Shown: piece after piece, positions 60,395-64,000 of the stretch
Layout of the letters: each line of letters opens with the position of its first letter
Position numbering within the stretch: position 1 is the first letter of the stretch
DNA from: Streptomyces sp. NRRL S-646
GTDB lineage: Bacteria; Actinomycetota; Actinomycetes; Streptomycetales; Streptomycetaceae
Assembly (NCBI RefSeq): GCF_000720765.1
Contig: NZ_JODC01000009.1
Coordinates: forward strand, 434,001-498,000
DNA length: 64,000 bases
Direction of reading: 5' to 3'
Notes under the pieces: generated by a model
What the model saw: the letters and a program-made list of their open reading frames with translations, nothing else
Databases searched by the model: none
What the model was told of the DNA's origin: nothing
Translations under genes and position numbers: made by a program

Positions 60395-61690
60395 ATGATC
60401 TCTGTCCTGATTGTGATCACCACGGTGGTGGCCGGTTGGTCGCTGGTCGCCGGCCGGCTGGAACAACGGCATGTGCGGGCTCCTCTGGTGCTGGTGCTCG
60501 CGGGCGTCGTCACGGGGGTGTTCACGCACAGCCATATCGCCGCCACGTTGAACTCCGAGGTCGCTCAGCATGTGGCCGAGGTCATCCTGGCCGTCCTGCT
60601 GTTCGTCGACGCCACCGAGCTGCCGGGCGGGCGACTGTTCGGCAACGACCCCGGCTCCGCGGCGCGGGCCCTGCTGGTGGCCCTGCCGATGAGCCTGATC
60701 ACGATGGTGCTGCTGGGGACGTTGCTGCTGCCCGGACTGCCGGTCGCGCTGCTGCTGCTCATCGCGTGCATCGTCGTCCCGACCGACTTCGCCCCGGCCG
60801 AGACGCTGGTCCGCGACCGGCGTATCCCGGCGAGGGTGCGCAGCGTGCTCAACGTGGAGAGCGGCTACAACGACGGCATCGTGTCGCCCCTCTTCCTGTT
60901 CGCACTGATCCTCGTCGGCACCAACTCCGTCACCCGCACACCCGTGCAGGCCCTCGGCACGGCCGTGCCGTTCGCGCTGAAGGCACTCGTGGCCGGCTTC
61001 GTGGTGGGGGCGCTGGTGGCGTGGCTGATCAATCTGGCCGACCGTGCGGAGTGGATGACGGAGCAGTCCCGACGGGTCGTCGTGCTGGTCACACCACTGC
61101 TCGCCTACACCGTGACCGTGGCGATGGACGGCAATGGCTTCGTGGCCTCGTTCGTGTGCGGGATCGCCTTCCGCTACGTCAGGCAGGCACCGGTCCGCCG
61201 ACGGGGCGCTTCGGCTCCCCACGCCTCGGACTTCCAGCTCATCGAGGACACCAACTCGATGATGACGATGTGCATGTGGTTCTTCTTCGGCAACGCCGTG
61301 GTGCTCGCCGTGGGTGACGGCGTCCAGTGGCCCACCGTCGTGCTCTGCGCCGCCGCGCTCACCGTCGTGCGCATCCTTCCGATCATGCTTGCCTTCCTCG
61401 GCTCGAAGTTCACCTGGCGGGAACGGCTCATGGTCGGCGCGCTCGGACCACGCGGCACCACCTCCATCGTGTTCGGCCTGCTCGCGTTCAACGCCCTGCC
61501 GGACGGGCGGTACGCCGACACCGCCCTGTACGCCATGACCCTGACGGTGCTCGGCAGCGTTCTGCTCCACGGCGGCGGCTCGATGGCCATCGCCCGGTCC
61601 CTGACCGGCCCGCCCCCGTCGGCTGCCGACGGCCCTGGCTCCGCGGGGACCGACGAGCCGGACTCACAGGTCGTCGCCGGGTGGAGTTGA
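60395..61690 (+). CDS. CPA1-type cation:proton antiporter
   Basis: A 431-residue membrane exchanger with about twelve segments. Ion-site residues in LFVDATE, VVPTDFAP and NVESGYNDG (Asn-Asp pair) are those of CPA1 Na+/H+ exchangers; GPRGTTSIVFGLL is the conserved late helix. C-terminal tail is short and Pro/Asp-rich. It follows the right repeat, so its promoter lies in or just after repeat DNA. A role in ion balance of an anionic-polymer-making cell is a guess. Confidence 0.88.
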   Translation: MISVLIVITTVVAGWSLVAGRLEQRHVRAPLVLVLAGVVTGVFTHSHIAATLNSEVAQHVAEVILAVLLFVDATELPGGRLFGNDPGSAARALLVALPMSLITMVLLGTLLLPGLPVALLLLIACIVVPTDFAPAETLVRDRRIPARVRSVLNVESGYNDGIVSPLFLFALILVGTNSVTRTPVQALGTAVPFALKALVAGFVVGALVAWLINLADRAEWMTEQSRRVVVLVTPLLAYTVTVAMDGNGFVASFVCGIAFRYVRQAPVRRRGASAPHASDFQLIEDTNSMMTMCMWFFFGNAVVLAVGDGVQWPTVVLCAAALTVVRILPIMLAFLGSKFTWRERLMVGALGPRGTTSIVFGLLAFNALPDGRYADTALYAMTLTVLGSVLLHGGGSMAIARSLTGPPPSAADGPGSAGTDEPDSQVVAGWS

Positions 61691-61772
61691 TGTTCTTCCC
61701 CAGCCACTCGGCGGGGGTGGACCCGACAGTCGTCGGATGTGCGGAGAGCGGCCGGGCGCCCAGGCTGGAGGC

Positions 61773-61994
61773 ATGACACAGCGTGTTCACACCAAGGAGC
61801 CCGAGACCGTGCTCGAGGCATCGGCCGGCATCGACGTGCCGGGCCGTGAGATCACACGTGGCAGAGGCGGGTTGTCGGAACTTCTCGGCCTGACGCTGGT
61901 GGCGGGCGCCGGTGTCCTGTTCGTGGTCCGTCCTGAGTTCTACGAAGCCGGGGTGCACATCCTCGCCACGCGAGCGGCCTCACTGGTCCACTGA
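61773..61994 (+). CDS. Small hydrophobic peptide, unknown
   Basis: 73 residues: polar N-terminus, RGRGG turn at about 42-46, one hydrophobic segment (about 47-65) and a short end (HILATRAASLVH). It precedes a damaged ABC exporter gene by 71 bases. It resembles neither a known precursor peptide nor a named membrane family. The start at 61773 (ATG) is preferred to 61737. Confidence 0.4.
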   Translation: MTQRVHTKEPETVLEASAGIDVPGREITRGRGGLSELLGLTLVAGAGVLFVVRPEFYEAGVHILATRAASLVH

Positions 61995-62065
61995 GCCGGC
62001 GCCCGACGAAGGGCCGTCGCAGCCGCCGACGCGGTGCGCGGCCGGCCCCGTAGGAAAGGAATTCT

Positions 62066-62731
62066 GTGATCACCGGGCTGCTGCAGCCGCTGGCCACGAA
62101 GGCACTGGTCGACCGGCTCTCGTCCGGTGGCACCATCGGAAACGTCCTGCCGGCACCGACCGTGCTGGTGCTGCTGAGCACGGCGGCCGAGGCGTTCGGT
62201 GCCCATGTGCTGGAACGGACGGCTGAGTTGGTGGTGCTCGCCGCCCGCCGCAGCCTCATCGGACGGTTGCTGCGGCTGCGCCTTGCGGAGGTGGACCGGA
62301 TGCAGCCGGGCGATCTGATGTCCCGGGTGACCTCCGACACCACGCTGCTGCGGGCGGTCAGCACCCAGGCGGTGGTCTCCGCGGCGACGGGGGCGGTGAC
62401 CCTGGTCGCGGCGGTCGTGGTGATGGCGTTCCTCGATGCCGTCCTGCTGGGCGTCACGCTTGGCGTGGTCGCGGTCGTCGGTGTGGGTGCCGCGCTGGTG
62501 ATTCCGAAGATCGGGCAGGCCACCGAGCGTTCCCAGGCGGCTGTCTGGGAGATGTCCACCTGCCTGGAGCGGGTCTTCGGCGCGTTCCGTACGGTGAAGG
62601 CGTCCGGCGCCGAGGAGCGGGAGACCGCTCGCGTCGAGGCGGCGGCGCGCAGGGCGTATCGCCATGGTGTGCGCAGCGCCAAGTGGGAAGCCGTGCTGGG
62701 GTCGGCGGACAACCTCGCCGTCGAGCCGGCG
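62066..62731 (+). pseudogene. Truncated ABC exporter (permease part only)
   Basis: From the GTG at 62066 (AGGAAAGGA upstream) about 222 residues match the membrane domain of ABC exporters: QPLATKALVDRL, DRMQPGDLMSRVTSDT (intracellular coupling helix) and AFRTVKASGAEERE. The first membrane helix is missing, and after SADNLAVE the homology ends in Pro/Arg-rich sequence; the last two helices and the whole ATPase domain are gone. The open frame continues into the response regulator gene only by GC bias. The 256 bases to 62987 hold no recognisable gene. Confidence 0.75.
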
Positions 62732-62987
62732 TTCCGATCTCCAAGGCGGAGCCCCACCGTCCGCCGAGCCTCGCCCACCCGCCCGCCGACGGGCCGGAGC
62801 GCTCCCCCCGACCGGCTGGAACCGGCCTGCCGGGTGGCGGGTGTCCGCAGCGGCCCGACCGTCGCGTGCCCTGCCGGACGTACTGTCGTCAGCAGGCGAT
62901 CACCGAAGAGAACGTGGACGCCCCGAGGCGGGGTGCACGGGTCGCCGAGAAGCTGGACAGAGCAGACAAGTGTGAGGCGGAACGCCG

Positions 62988-63668
62988 GTGATCCGGGTAG
63001 TGGTGGTGGACGACGAGGCGCTGGTGCGGTCCGGGTTCGAGCTGATCCTGAACGCCTCCGACGGCATCCAGGTCGTGGCGACCGCGGAAGGAGCGCAGGC
63101 CGCCCACGTGATCCGGCGTGAGCAGCCGGACGTCGTGCTCCTCGACATCCGCATGCCGGACGTGGACGGCCTGACCGTCCTGAGGGAGATCCAGACGCTG
63201 CCCGAGCCGCCGCCGGTGGCCATGCTGACCACCTTCGACACCGACGAGTACATCGTGACCGCGCTGCGCTCGGGAGCCGCGGGCTTCCTGCTCAAGGACA
63301 CCGAGCCCGAACAACTCGCCCACCTCGTACGCACCCTGGCCGCGGGCGGGGTGGTGCTCTCCCCGAAAGCCTCGCGGGCTCTGCTGCGCAGCCATCCGGG
63401 GGCGGGCGCGCCCCAGGACGCGGATGTGGCGCGCGTGAATCTGCTCAGCGACCGCGAACGTGACGTCCTCGTCCTGATCGCGGAAGGACTGTCCAACGCC
63501 GACATCGGCACCCGCATCCATCTGAGCGCGGGCACCGTCAAGGACCATGTCAGCTCGATCCTGACCAAGCTCCGGGTCTCCAGCCGCGTCCAGGCGGCGC
63601 TCCTCGCGGAGCGGGCCGGACTGCTCAGCGACGACGGCGCCGACCCGGCACGGAGCAACGGACGATGA
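62988..63668 (+). CDS. LuxR/NarL family response regulator
   Basis: A 226-residue regulator starting at GTG 62988 (GAGGCGGAA upstream). Receiver with DDE pocket, phosphoacceptor Asp53 (LLDIRMP), Thr and Lys switch residues (LTTF, LLKD); LuxR domain (LSDRERDVLVLIAEGLSN, LSAGTVKDHVSSIL). The stop overlaps the kinase ATG (ATGA), so regulator precedes sensor in the operon. Confidence 0.93.
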   Translation: MIRVVVVDDEALVRSGFELILNASDGIQVVATAEGAQAAHVIRREQPDVVLLDIRMPDVDGLTVLREIQTLPEPPPVAMLTTFDTDEYIVTALRSGAAGFLLKDTEPEQLAHLVRTLAAGGVVLSPKASRALLRSHPGAGAPQDADVARVNLLSDRERDVLVLIAEGLSNADIGTRIHLSAGTVKDHVSSILTKLRVSSRVQAALLAERAGLLSDDGADPARSNGR

Positions 63669-64000
63669 GCACGGGTCAGGCACTGTGGCGGCGGGTGCCG
63701 CCCTGGGCCGTCGACGCGGGCCTCGTCGTGCTCGCCGTGCTCGACGCCTGGATCAACCTCGACGACGAGGCGACACCGTTCATGTGGGCCTGCGCCGCCC
63801 TCGGCTGCGCGGGACTGTTCCTGCGCAGGCGCTTTCCACTGGCCGTCTTCCTGCTGACACTGCCCATGACCCTGTTCATGGACGTGGCAGTCGCGCCGAT
63901 CGCCGCCCTGTACACACTGGCCACGAGCACCCGCAACCGCCCGCTGCTGGCCGGCTGCGCCCTGCTGAACGCGGCGGCGAGCACCCTCGCCTGGCCCCTG
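63665..64000 (+). CDS. Sensor histidine kinase, truncated at window edge
   Basis: The 112 visible codons encode four or five hydrophobic segments (WAVDAGLVVLAVLDAW, RRRFPLAVFLLTLPM, AALYTLATSTRNRPLL), typical of the N-terminus of NarL-type kinases such as those paired with the preceding regulator. ATG 63665 overlaps the regulator stop. Kinase domains lie beyond the window. Confidence 0.85.
   Translation, partial: MSTGQALWRRVPPWAVDAGLVVLAVLDAWINLDDEATPFMWACAALGCAGLFLRRRFPLAVFLLTLPMTLFMDVAVAPIAALYTLATSTRNRPLLAGCALLNAAASTLAWPL

Noticed and set aside
61773..61994. Lanthipeptide or lasso-peptide precursor
   Set aside because: No Cys or Ser/Thr-rich core, no modification enzyme nearby; kept only as an unknown small peptide.
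62683..62991. Frame ending in a GTGA overlap with the response regulator gene
   Set aside because: Pro/Arg-rich sequence with no family resemblance, overlapping the exporter remnant; the overlap is probably chance.

Overview
The window is chromosomal DNA of very high G+C with strong GC3 bias, short Shine-Dalgarno-led genes, many GTG and some TTG starts, and families typical of Streptomyces (SCO2400 family, SCO5918 family, DUF4328, DUF4232, SpoIIE-type phosphatases, GH18 and GH74 hydrolases, S53 peptidases). It is best read as a Streptomyces chromosome segment. No rRNA, tRNA, CRISPR array, complete insertion sequence, prophage or origin was seen.

Layout. (1) 1-10741, minus strand: an unusual phosphate-transport (pst) locus. 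pstC, pstA and pstS are followed by a second secreted binding-protein-like gene, a third PstS-like protein with Fn3 and Ig-like modules, a sortase-fold membrane protein that has lost its catalytic residues, and the start of pstB (cut by the window edge). Hairpins divide the locus into sub-units. (2) 10971-19570: housekeeping and accessory single genes: luciferase-domain protein, secreted beta-propeller/Ig protein, AbiEii-type nucleotidyltransferase, acyltransferase, a patatin/TetR divergent pair with twin operators, and small membrane or secreted proteins. (3) 19633-25263: an accessory stretch with signs of decay (a histidine kinase and a TetR gene with internal deletions, a frameshifted small membrane gene) among a GH18 chitinase with a chi-type operator, a NUDIX hydrolase, an SRPBCC protein and a DUF234-type ATPase. 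(4) 25506-32687: orphan sugar-binding lipoprotein, a cold-shock protein/DEAD-box helicase pair, membrane proteins and a NarL-type two-component system. (5) 32766-39302: two S53 peptidases, a membrane-anchored XRE protein, a DUF4232 lipoprotein, and TrmB and XRE regulators. (6) 39541-48038: SpoIIE-type phosphatase, type III PKS next to an MGT glycosyltransferase, TolB-like protein, anti-sigma-type ATPase, MerR regulator. (7) 48517-51257: a second, paralogous cold-shock/helicase module with SCO5918 and CBS proteins. (8) 51690-61690: GH74 xyloglucanase, then a poly-gamma-glutamate-type operon (double HAMP receptor, PgsB, PgsC, NlpC/P60-like protein with Ser in place of Cys) flanked by direct repeats, and a CPA1 antiporter. 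(9) 61773-64000: small hydrophobic peptide, truncated ABC exporter, and a two-component system running off the edge.

How parts work together. The pst genes form one phosphate uptake locus with translationally coupled genes (GTGA, TGATG, ATGA overlaps). The two cold-shock/helicase modules share order, an intercistronic hairpin and a conserved leader, so they are probably controlled alike. The PgsB-PgsC genes overlap by TTGA and are framed by two surface proteins, pointing to synthesis of an anionic polymer. The most unusual features are the pseudo-sortase in the pst operon, the duplicated edge of the PGA-type operon with its catalytically altered NlpC/P60 partner, and the paired cold-shock modules. 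All homology statements come from reading motifs; no database search was run.
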